Position numbers and translations under genes: made by a program. This document shows, in pieces, positions 53,888-61,759 of a stretch of 64,000 nt of DNA (the first letter of the stretch is position 1; each line of letters starts with the position of its first letter). The notes below the pieces were generated by a model. It was not told the origin of the DNA and ran no database searches. It saw nothing but the letters and a program-made list of their open reading frames with translations. This DNA is from Mucilaginibacter rigui. GTDB taxonomy: Bacteria > Bacteroidota > Bacteroidia > Sphingobacteriales > Sphingobacteriaceae. The stretch lies in NCBI RefSeq assembly GCF_014773275.1, contig NZ_JACWMW010000001.1, forward strand, positions 806,001-870,000, given 5' to 3'.

Positions 53888-55926
53888 ATTATCCTGTCGA
53901 GGTTTAAATATTGATAAATGGCCTTTTGCGATTGAACGGCTTCGCCGGTTATCTGTGGCTTAATTTGGTTAAGGTGCTGGTCAATTGCCACGGCTTGTGC
54001 ATTATCACTTAGTTGTAAATTAATTAATGCGGTTATTTGTTGTTTGATGGCCGTATCATACACCGGGAAGCAAACCTCTATGCGGTGGTAAATGTTCCGG
54101 TTCATCCAATCAGCCGATCCCATAAATATTTCGGGATCGCCATTATTATTGAAGATAAATATACGCCCATGCTCCAGGTAGCGGTCAACAATGCGTTTAA
54201 TGATAATGTTTTCGCTAAGGCCTGCCACACCCGGCACCAGGCAGCAGATTCCCCGGATGATCAATTGGATATTTACTCCCGCCTGTGATGCCTCGTAAAG
54301 TTTATCTATCATCACCCGCTCTTCCAGGTTGTTCATTTTAATGATGATGGAAGCAGATTGGCCTTGTTTAGCGAGTTTTATTTCGCGATCTATCAGGCTT
54401 AAAAAGTCGGTTTGCAGGTTAAAGCCGGCTACCAGCAGGTGTTTAAAATCTATTTGTGTTTTTGGCGATGGTTTTTCGCGTTTAGCCAAAAAGATAAATA
54501 ACAGTTCCACCTCGCGCAAAATATGGGGGTTGGTGGTCAGCAATATGTGGTCGGTATAAAACCTGGCGGTGCCCTCGTTAAAGTTACCTGTGGCCAACAA
54601 ACCCGAGTAAGTTATTCTATCGCCGTTGCGGGTTTTAACCAGCGCTATTTTGGCGTGTACCTTTAAAGCGGTTACACTGTAGATGATCTGCACACCGGCG
54701 TTCTTCATCTTTTTTGCCCACTTAAGGTTGTTGGCTTCGTCAAAACGGGCCTTTAACTCAACCACCACTTTAACCTTTTTGCCGTTTTTGGCAGCGCTTA
54801 TCAGGGCGTTCACAATTTTCGAATCGCTTGCCACACGGTAAAGTGTAACGTTTATTTCTTCAACATCGGGGTTGTTGGCAGCCTCGTTAAAAAAACGCAG
54901 TATGGTATGGTACGATTGATAAGGCGTATTCACCAGCAGATCGCCTTTAGCCATAGTAGCAACTAAAGGCTCATTATTAGGTACAGGTAAATTTATAGCC
55001 GGCCATTTATCATATAGCAGGGCAGGGGTGTTTACGGGTAAGCTGTAAAAATCTTTCAGATTATGGTACCTGCCGCCTTCTACGGTGCCCGCGTTTTGCA
55101 GGCCAAGGTGTTGGATAACCAATTGCAGTAGGCGTAGCGGCAGATCGGCCTGGTGCAAAAAACGTGTGGCCAGGCCGTTATCGCGCTTTTGCAATTGTTT
55201 TTCTATCTGCTCAGATAACTCGCCGGGGTATTCGTCCTTCAAATCAAGTTCGGCATCGCGGGTTATCTTGATACTGTAACAGCCTTCAATTGTGGATGTT
55301 TTAAAAAGCTTATCCAGGTTAAAGCGGATAATATCATCCAAAAAACAAATGAACTGCTCCCCCTCGCATTTTGTACTGTAAAACCGCGGTAACTCGTCCG
55401 ACGGGATGTTTAACAAGACCATCTTTTCTTCAACTGCATCGCGCAGCTGTATAACAAAGTACAACTTATTGTTTTCGGGGAAGAAGGTAGTGTCCTCATT
55501 CAAAACAACGGGCTGTAAAAAAGCAAGCACTTCTGCCAGGAAATAATCGGTGAGTTCTTTTTCTAAGGCAGAGGGCAGCTCGCCGTTGTAAAGCAGCGTT
55601 ATTTTATTGGCCTTTAATTCAGGGATAAGCTCTTTGGTCAGGATCTCTCCAAAACGCTTTTGTTGCTGCAAAACGGTTTTGGTAGCCTGCTGCAAAATGT
55701 TGTCCTGCTCGTCGGCATCGATCTCATCGCTTTTTTTGCCGATGTTTTTCAAGGCTTTGAGTACGGGGATACGCACCCGGTAAAACTCATCAAGGTTGGA
55801 AGAGTAGATAGACAGGAACCTGATGCGTTCTATTAAAGGTACAGATACAGAGGCTGCTTCTTCCAGCACACGGCCATTAAAGCTCAGCCAGCTAATATCC
55901 CGGTTAAAATATATAGCGTTCAGCAT
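53884..55926 (-). CDS. ppk1: Polyphosphate kinase 1
   Basis: A 680-residue PPK1. It opens YFNRDISWLSFNGRVLEEA and contains the core blocks ARFDEANNLKWAKKMKNAG, LKVHAKIALV (phosphorylated His), YSGLLATGNFNEGTARFYTD and IFIFNNNGDPEIFMGSADWMNRN. The enzyme makes polyphosphate from ATP and can run in reverse. It is flanked in the same operon by an HD-PycTM protein (3 bases before) and a coupled lipoprotein gene. Confidence 0.96.
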   Translation of the reverse strand: MLNAIYFNRDISWLSFNGRVLEEAASVSVPLIERIRFLSIYSSNLDEFYRVRIPVLKALKNIGKKSDEIDADEQDNILQQATKTVLQQQKRFGEILTKELIPELKANKITLLYNGELPSALEKELTDYFLAEVLAFLQPVVLNEDTTFFPENNKLYFVIQLRDAVEEKMVLLNIPSDELPRFYSTKCEGEQFICFLDDIIRFNLDKLFKTSTIEGCYSIKITRDAELDLKDEYPGELSEQIEKQLQKRDNGLATRFLHQADLPLRLLQLVIQHLGLQNAGTVEGGRYHNLKDFYSLPVNTPALLYDKWPAINLPVPNNEPLVATMAKGDLLVNTPYQSYHTILRFFNEAANNPDVEEINVTLYRVASDSKIVNALISAAKNGKKVKVVVELKARFDEANNLKWAKKMKNAGVQIIYSVTALKVHAKIALVKTRNGDRITYSGLLATGNFNEGTARFYTDHILLTTNPHILREVELLFIFLAKREKPSPKTQIDFKHLLVAGFNLQTDFLSLIDREIKLAKQGQSASIIIKMNNLEERVMIDKLYEASQAGVNIQLIIRGICCLVPGVAGLSENIIIKRIVDRYLEHGRIFIFNNNGDPEIFMGSADWMNRNIYHRIEVCFPVYDTAIKQQITALINLQLSDNAQAVAIDQHLNQIKPQITGEAVQSQKAIYQYLNLDRII

Positions 55927-55929
55927 AAT

Positions 55930-57189
55930 TTATTTATGGCCTTTACTGTACAATGCCGAAGCAATAATAAATGCCAGCACAGCGGCAATAAGCCCAAACA
56001 TAAATATGTTATAAGCAATGCGCAGTAAGCGGTATTTTTTACCTAATACAACCCCCTGCGCGTACACATCTTTTATTAAACTACCGTACAAAAACTCTTT
56101 GTCTTCCATCATTTTTACCATGCCGTAGGTGTAATCCTCAAGTGGCATTTTGTAAAAATTACCAAAGAACAGGAGGTTAACGCGGCGTTCATCCACATCT
56201 GCCCGCTTAAATATCCCGGTTGGAATAGAGGGACGGGTAGCCAGGATAGAGAAGGTCATGGCCAGCAGGCTGATTGATAAAAGTATAAATGTAGGAATGG
56301 TTAAATATTCGTAATCGGTTAGTTTACGCAACAATAAACTGATCACCGCCGACAGGATAATGGAGTTAACCGTTATCATAATATGAGCCTTGTTATCGGC
56401 CATGTCGCTCAGTCGCTGGTGGTTGCTGCTACTGATCCGAAACATGGTTTCGATACCTTTATCAGGGCGGTCGGCTTTCTTTTTTTTACCGTCTTTTTCC
56501 GGTTTTGCAGAATCGTCGTCAACGGTGGTTATTGCTGTTTCTTGCATGGTCTCGGTATGTTTTTCTTCCGCTTTATCTTCCGCCTTTTTTTCGGCAGCGG
56601 CTATTTTGTTTTTTAATGTTTGGATGTTGGCTTCTTTTCCGCTGTTCAAAAGCAACTGGCAGTAATCGGTATGGTAGTGGTGCTCCTCTAAAAAGTGGAT
56701 GCTTTTGCGGCGCCACTCCAGTTTGCTCAGGTCTTTATGGTACAGGGCGTTAATTTCTTTTAAAAGCTGTTTGTCCTTTTTAAAAAAGTCATCGGTGCCT
56801 AAATGAAAAAGGTCTGCATCACAAATTATCTTATCCAGCAGGGTAACTGGTTTTTGCGGCATTTGGGTAGCCAGTATACAGCCTTTTATTGCATCAATAT
56901 CTTCATCGTTTGCATTGTGCTTTTGCAAAAAGTTTAGAGCCAGTACAGCGCTTTGGGCTTCGTGGTGTGCAATATCAACCATATAACCCAGGTCATGAAA
57001 CCACGCAGCAGCTTGTACAATAAAAAAATCGCGGTCATTAAGCTGGTAATGGTTGCCAATTTGCATGGCAGCAGCAACCATATCTTCGGTATGTCCCTTG
57101 TCGTGGTATATTAGCTTGTCATTGGCATGCGTTTTATAATATGCTAATGCGTATTCCCTTATATGGCGAAGTAATTCGGGGTAATTCAT
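55930..57189 (-). CDS. HD-domain phosphohydrolase fused to a PycTM (Pycsar-effector) membrane domain
   Basis: A 419-residue protein. An HD domain covers about 1-180, with H33, H65-D66 (AAWFHDLGYM) and a later Asp (CDADLFHLG, D124/D126) as metal ligands. A charged linker (about 190-250) leads to a two- to three-helix membrane domain with FRISSSNHQRLSDMADNKAHIMITVNSIIL, the signature of PycTM/DUF5706 Pycsar effectors, and a final helix near the C-terminus. HD enzymes of this class cleave nucleotides or phosphoesters. It is first in the operon with ppk1. Whether it is a housekeeping protein or an antiphage effector cannot be settled from sequence. Confidence 0.88.
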   Translation of the reverse strand: MNYPELLRHIREYALAYYKTHANDKLIYHDKGHTEDMVAAAMQIGNHYQLNDRDFFIVQAAAWFHDLGYMVDIAHHEAQSAVLALNFLQKHNANDEDIDAIKGCILATQMPQKPVTLLDKIICDADLFHLGTDDFFKKDKQLLKEINALYHKDLSKLEWRRKSIHFLEEHHYHTDYCQLLLNSGKEANIQTLKNKIAAAEKKAEDKAEEKHTETMQETAITTVDDDSAKPEKDGKKKKADRPDKGIETMFRISSSNHQRLSDMADNKAHIMITVNSIILSAVISLLLRKLTDYEYLTIPTFILLSISLLAMTFSILATRPSIPTGIFKRADVDERRVNLLFFGNFYKMPLEDYTYGMVKMMEDKEFLYGSLIKDVYAQGVVLGKKYRLLRIAYNIFMFGLIAAVLAFIIASALYSKGHK

Positions 57190-57207
57190 GATGTGTATTT
57201 AGATAAG

Positions 57208-57215
57208 CAAATGTA
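57208..57215 (-). promoter_or_regulatory. -7 element of the HD-PycTM/ppk1 operon
   Basis: TACATTTG on the minus strand, 18 bases before the ATG at 57189, fits TAnnTTTG. The -33 element is not evident. The leader would be about 12 bases. Confidence 0.5.
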
Positions 57216-57311
57216 AAGCCCAACACTTTTTTATACCCGTGCTTGACCCTATGAACCGTAAATTTGAGTTACTTTGGTATAAATATAAAAATTAATAATT
57301 AGCTGCACCTT

Positions 57312-57917
57312 ATGAAGTTAGTCTGCAATAAATACTTACTGTTGTTTTTGGCTGTTATACAGTTTATTACGTATGTGCAGAATGTAAAAGCTCAATCTCA
57401 AATTCAACAGTTTGATGACAGAGTGATGATTAACCTGGCCGAGAACCGTACTCCGGCCCAAACAGAGGTGGCTCTTTTTTTATCGCGTAATTACATGTAT
57501 GGGGATATAGGCGTACCTGCCGCCCTGCTTGTAGGGGGCATTATACGCAACGACAGGCAAATGCGCGAAAATTCGCTTTATGTAGCCAGCAGTACCGCTA
57601 TTACTTACGGCCTTACTTTATTAATAAAGCACCTGGTTAAACGCCCGCGCCCATTTGTGCAAAATATAAATATAATACCCGTTTACCGGGCGGGGAGTAC
57701 ATCATTCCCTTCCGGGCATTCGTCTACCACTTTTTCAACGGCAACAGCATTGTCAAGCGCGTACCCAAAGTGGTATGTAATAGCGCCCGCGTTTTTATGG
57801 GCGGGTGCAACAAGCTATTCGCGCATGTACCTTGGTGTACATTACCCAAGCGATGTGGCAGCAGGAATAGCTTTGGGTACCGGAACTGCCTTATTACTAC
57901 AGCCTTTAAAACGATAA
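57312..57917 (+). CDS. PAP2-family phosphatase
   Basis: A 201-residue membrane-associated acid phosphatase with an N-terminal signal or anchor. All three motifs are present: KRPRP, PSGHSS and SRMYLGVHYPSD. Such enzymes act on phosphatidate, undecaprenyl pyrophosphate or similar lipids at the outer face of the membrane. It is divergent from the polyphosphate operon. Confidence 0.92.
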   Translation: MKLVCNKYLLLFLAVIQFITYVQNVKAQSQIQQFDDRVMINLAENRTPAQTEVALFLSRNYMYGDIGVPAALLVGGIIRNDRQMRENSLYVASSTAITYGLTLLIKHLVKRPRPFVQNINIIPVYRAGSTSFPSGHSSTTFSTATALSSAYPKWYVIAPAFLWAGATSYSRMYLGVHYPSDVAAGIALGTGTALLLQPLKR

Positions 57918-58055
57918 CCGCCATTTAAAAGTAAACTTAACTGACTTTTTTTACGCAACAGTCATAAACAATATATAAATATACCGTTAGGTTGATATAA
58001 TATTTAAATTTGTGATGAATTTGATGGTGCTAATAAGGCGCCTTGTAAGCAACTC

Positions 58056-60431
58056 ATGAATTTTAAGCCATTTGCAGATAGTCCTTTCCAGATACGTATA
58101 TCATTCCATGTATTGATACAGCGTTTAGAAGAACAGGCCGCTTTAAAAGACGGAATGCGATCTGCCTTGGCGCAAGAAATTCTGGACGAGATTGAGCCTT
58201 ACCCCGAACTGAGAGAAGGTATTACCGATACCGACCAGATCATTAAACATGCAGGCATTATTAAACGTTTAACCGGGGATATATTTCCCGAAGCGCTTAC
58301 CCTTAACGAGATCAAAGCTATCTCGGTGCCTTTTCAGGATGTGCTGTTTAACCAAACACAGCGCCTGCAAAATATTATAGCGGCTGCCGGGTCGGCATTT
58401 GATATTAACATCAGGGATTTTACCGAGCACCAAATATATGTGAGCAGTTGCTGTATTATTATGAACGAGTTTTATGGCACCGATTTTAATTTTTCGAGGC
58501 CCTGGTTCTATGATATACCCGATGCCAAAGGTGTGATAAAGCATTACCGTATTTTATATAACGCGGATTTTATGGATCTGGTGCCAACACCCGGCGCACC
58601 CGTACTTACTGCGGAAGATATTGAACTGCTGCGCGATAATTATGACGACCTTAGCCTGTGGAAAAAATATTTCCCTAAGGATAGCTGGACACTAAAAGGA
58701 TTTGCCATATTAACCCTGTTTGATGCTACTGTTGAGAATGCGGTATCGTCATTAAAAGGAACTTTGCTTGGCGCTACATACGGCAATAATTTAGAAGGTA
58801 AATTTTTAGATGTTTTCCGCTCTATATATAAGCTTCCTAACCTCAATATAGGGTTCACATCATTTAACGACGCCGAGAACACCTTTTCTATAGCTACATT
58901 TAACCCTAACCTTAAAAGTTACCTGCTGCCCGATCATGTAGAAGAAGAATGTTTCGATACGCTTTGTACACGATCATTAAGCAAATTGGTTCAGGAAAAA
59001 ACTTATTTCGCTATATCAGATGTAGCTAAATATTTGCAGGCCGAACCTGATAATGTAATGGCACAGCGCTTTTTAGAACAGGGTATAAAAAGTATGATAC
59101 TGGCACCCATTGTAAAGAACGGACATTTGTTGGGCATTATTGAACTGGTATCAAACAACGTAGGCGAACTGAACAGTATTAATGCAAACCAACTGGAAAA
59201 CGTATTGCCCTATATTACCGATACCATTGACAAGCAGTATAGTAACATCCAAAACCAGATACAGGCAGTTATTCAAAACGAATACACAACCATACACCCA
59301 AGCGTTTACTGGAAGTTTAAAAAAGAGGCGGTAAAATTCCTCCAGTATCGCGGATTAAAGAAAGATTATGCTTTAAAAGAGGTAACCTTTCATGATGTAT
59401 TCCCGCTTTATGGGCAAATTGATATAAAGGGTTCATCAGATACACGGAATAAGAGTGTGCAACTCGATTTGCAAGAGCAATTAACAGCACTCATACCCAT
59501 TATTGAACAATTACACCTCAGTAATAAGGACAGTGATGCCGAGCAGCATGTACGCAACCTGCAGGAGTATGTAATGGATGTACAAAGCGCGTTACGGGCC
59601 GACACCGAGCAGCAGATCCAAAACTATTTAGAACTGCACATCCATCCATTATTAAAAGAAACGGATGATTTGCCGGTAAAAACCAAAACTGCTATAGAAA
59701 AATATCTTACACAGGCAGGTAAAGAGGGCGATTTTCATCAAAACCGCCGTAAGTATGAAACCACGGTTGCCATGATCAACGAAAAAATGGCCCTGCTGCT
59801 TGATAGGGCACAGGTGCAGGCGCAGGAGGTGTTCCCTCATTATTATGAGCGTTTTAAAACCGATGGAATAGAACATAACCTGTATATAGGTGCAACCATA
59901 GCCCCTGCAAAAAACTTTGATATATCCTATTTATACAACTTGCGCCTTTGGCAATTACAGGTGTTGTGCGAGATGGAACTTGAACACCATTACCTAAAGC
60001 CATACCTGCCATACGCGCTTGATGTTACCTCGTTGATATTGGCCTTCAGTCTGCCTATGTCTATCCGCTTTAGGATGGATGAGAAAAGGTTTGATGTAGA
60101 TGGTACGTATAACGCCCGGTTCGAGATCGTAAAAAAACGTATTGATAAAGCCGTTATTAAAAACACTACCGAGCGTTTAACTGCCATTGGTAAGCTCACA
60201 ATTGTGTATTCTAACCACGATGAAGAGGTAGAATACAAAAACTATATCCGTTTCCTGCAAACCCAAAAAATGCTTGAAGACGAGATTGAAATGCTTGACG
60301 TAGAGGATTTGCAGGGTGTATCGGGTTTAAAGGCGTTGCGCGTGCGCATCCGTTATAATACCAGTTTGCCGGTGCGTAAATTCTTTACCTATACCGAAAT
60401 GCAACAGCAGGCAAAAACTATATCTATATAA
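58056..60431 (+). CDS. Large GAF-domain protein of unknown function
   Basis: A 791-residue soluble protein. A GAF domain is visible around residues 290-390 (KLVQEKTYFAISDVAKYL, FLEQGIKSMILAPIVKNGHLLGIIELVSN). The N-terminal 290 and C-terminal 400 residues match no domain I recognise; the C-terminal part is helical and coiled, with a pattern like a scaffold. No kinase, cyclase or HTH output is present. It stands alone after the PAP2 gene. A ligand-controlled protein-protein role is possible. Confidence 0.8.
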   Translation: MNFKPFADSPFQIRISFHVLIQRLEEQAALKDGMRSALAQEILDEIEPYPELREGITDTDQIIKHAGIIKRLTGDIFPEALTLNEIKAISVPFQDVLFNQTQRLQNIIAAAGSAFDINIRDFTEHQIYVSSCCIIMNEFYGTDFNFSRPWFYDIPDAKGVIKHYRILYNADFMDLVPTPGAPVLTAEDIELLRDNYDDLSLWKKYFPKDSWTLKGFAILTLFDATVENAVSSLKGTLLGATYGNNLEGKFLDVFRSIYKLPNLNIGFTSFNDAENTFSIATFNPNLKSYLLPDHVEEECFDTLCTRSLSKLVQEKTYFAISDVAKYLQAEPDNVMAQRFLEQGIKSMILAPIVKNGHLLGIIELVSNNVGELNSINANQLENVLPYITDTIDKQYSNIQNQIQAVIQNEYTTIHPSVYWKFKKEAVKFLQYRGLKKDYALKEVTFHDVFPLYGQIDIKGSSDTRNKSVQLDLQEQLTALIPIIEQLHLSNKDSDAEQHVRNLQEYVMDVQSALRADTEQQIQNYLELHIHPLLKETDDLPVKTKTAIEKYLTQAGKEGDFHQNRRKYETTVAMINEKMALLLDRAQVQAQEVFPHYYERFKTDGIEHNLYIGATIAPAKNFDISYLYNLRLWQLQVLCEMELEHHYLKPYLPYALDVTSLILAFSLPMSIRFRMDEKRFDVDGTYNARFEIVKKRIDKAVIKNTTERLTAIGKLTIVYSNHDEEVEYKNYIRFLQTQKMLEDEIEMLDVEDLQGVSGLKALRVRIRYNTSLPVRKFFTYTEMQQQAKTISI

Positions 60432-60462
60432 TATATTCCAGCTGTAACTTAATAGGTAATAA

Positions 60463-61698
60463 CTAAGCTGTTGCCGGTTGAGGATGCCTTATCAGTTTTT
60501 TCCTCGCCGGTTTTTTCTTTTTAATGCGGTTTAACCACATCATTACGCCTGTAACCGGGAAGATGCATGCCAGCAGGCAAATAACAAAACTGATTATCTT
60601 GGTGGGCAAGCCATAAACCGAGCCGGTGTGTACAGGTTTAACATATGAGCGCACCCGCTGCCCCAGGCTTTTATCGGCAAATAACTGGGCGGCTACAACG
60701 GTGCCTTGGTATTGATCTAAGTTATAACTGTCAGAAGCGTTCTCGGTTTTGCCCTGTTCTAAAACATTGATGCTATACGTTCCTGCAGAATCACGTGGGG
60801 GGCGGATGCTGTAAAACTCGGCGGTTTTTATTTTGTCGCCAACACTTGCCAGCGCCTGCTCAAACGTTAAAGGTTTTAAGCCGGCCTTGTACTTTGATTT
60901 GGGGGCTTTTGCTTCGTCTTTTTGCTGTTTTGAGCCCGTTATGGCATACAGGGCATTGTTAGCCCACTTAAACGACATAACCAACCCGGTTAATACAATT
61001 ACGATGAGGAACAGGGAGGTATAAAAGCCGGTAACAATATGCAGGTCGTGTGTTAGGCGTTTGCCGCTACCGTTAAACTTTATTTTAAGGCGCTGGCGCA
61101 TAATGTTCCTGGTTTTTGGCCACCACAAAATTACCCCGGTAATTAATATAAACAGGAACAGCAGGGTAGAGATGCCTACTGCCGTATCGCCAACGCTATC
61201 TTTACCAGCCAATAAAAAGCGGTGCAGCATTTCTACCGTAAATAAAAAAGATTGCCTTTTGCTGTACTGGCCTAAAAGCTCGCCCGTGTAGGGGTTTACA
61301 AATATGGTAATATTAGCACGGGCGTTTTCTTTCGGTTTTTTATCCTTCACATCGCCGGTTTTGCCTTTTTCGGCAGGGGCTTCTTTTTTGTTGATGCCTT
61401 TGTCTGCTTTGTTCTTTTTCTCGGGTATTATGGCGCCAATTTCAACCGAGCGTTCCGCATCATTATAAACCATTACAGATGCCAGTTTTGCTTTGGGTAA
61501 CTGTTTTAAAGCGCCTTTTACCAACTGCTGTAATGGCAGCTTTTGGCCACCTGGCGTTACGTAATAACGTTCGGGATGAAGCCTGTGGTTTATTTCTTTT
61601 TCAAAAACCAGTATGGTGCCTGTAATGCATGAGCATAGTATTACAACGCCCGCGGCAAGGCTTAAATAAAGGTGAATGTTGCGGAAGAATATTTTCAT
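60463..61698 (-). CDS. PepSY-associated membrane protein of an iron-uptake locus
   Basis: A 411-residue protein with PepSY-TM architecture: helix 1 (LYLSLAAGVVILCSCITGTILVF), a long lysine-rich periplasmic loop, further helices (TAVGISTLLFLFILITGVILWWP, LHIVTGFYTSLFLIVIVLTGLV) and a C-terminal helix. Family members sit beside siderophore receptors and are thought to be ferric-reductase-like. It lies 61 bases downstream of the TonB receptor. Confidence 0.88.
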   Translation of the reverse strand: MKIFFRNIHLYLSLAAGVVILCSCITGTILVFEKEINHRLHPERYYVTPGGQKLPLQQLVKGALKQLPKAKLASVMVYNDAERSVEIGAIIPEKKNKADKGINKKEAPAEKGKTGDVKDKKPKENARANITIFVNPYTGELLGQYSKRQSFLFTVEMLHRFLLAGKDSVGDTAVGISTLLFLFILITGVILWWPKTRNIMRQRLKIKFNGSGKRLTHDLHIVTGFYTSLFLIVIVLTGLVMSFKWANNALYAITGSKQQKDEAKAPKSKYKAGLKPLTFEQALASVGDKIKTAEFYSIRPPRDSAGTYSINVLEQGKTENASDSYNLDQYQGTVVAAQLFADKSLGQRVRSYVKPVHTGSVYGLPTKIISFVICLLACIFPVTGVMMWLNRIKKKKPARKKLIRHPQPATA

Positions 61699-61759
61699 TC
61701 GTTTTAATGATAAAACCGGGCTTGTTTGGCAAGCCCGGTTTATTTTTTGAGTGTAGCTA

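Noticed and set aside
55930-57189. Complete Pycsar antiphage system
   Set aside because: No cyclic-nucleotide cyclase gene lies nearby, and HD-PycTM fusions are common in Bacteroidota; only the effector-type domain can be supported.
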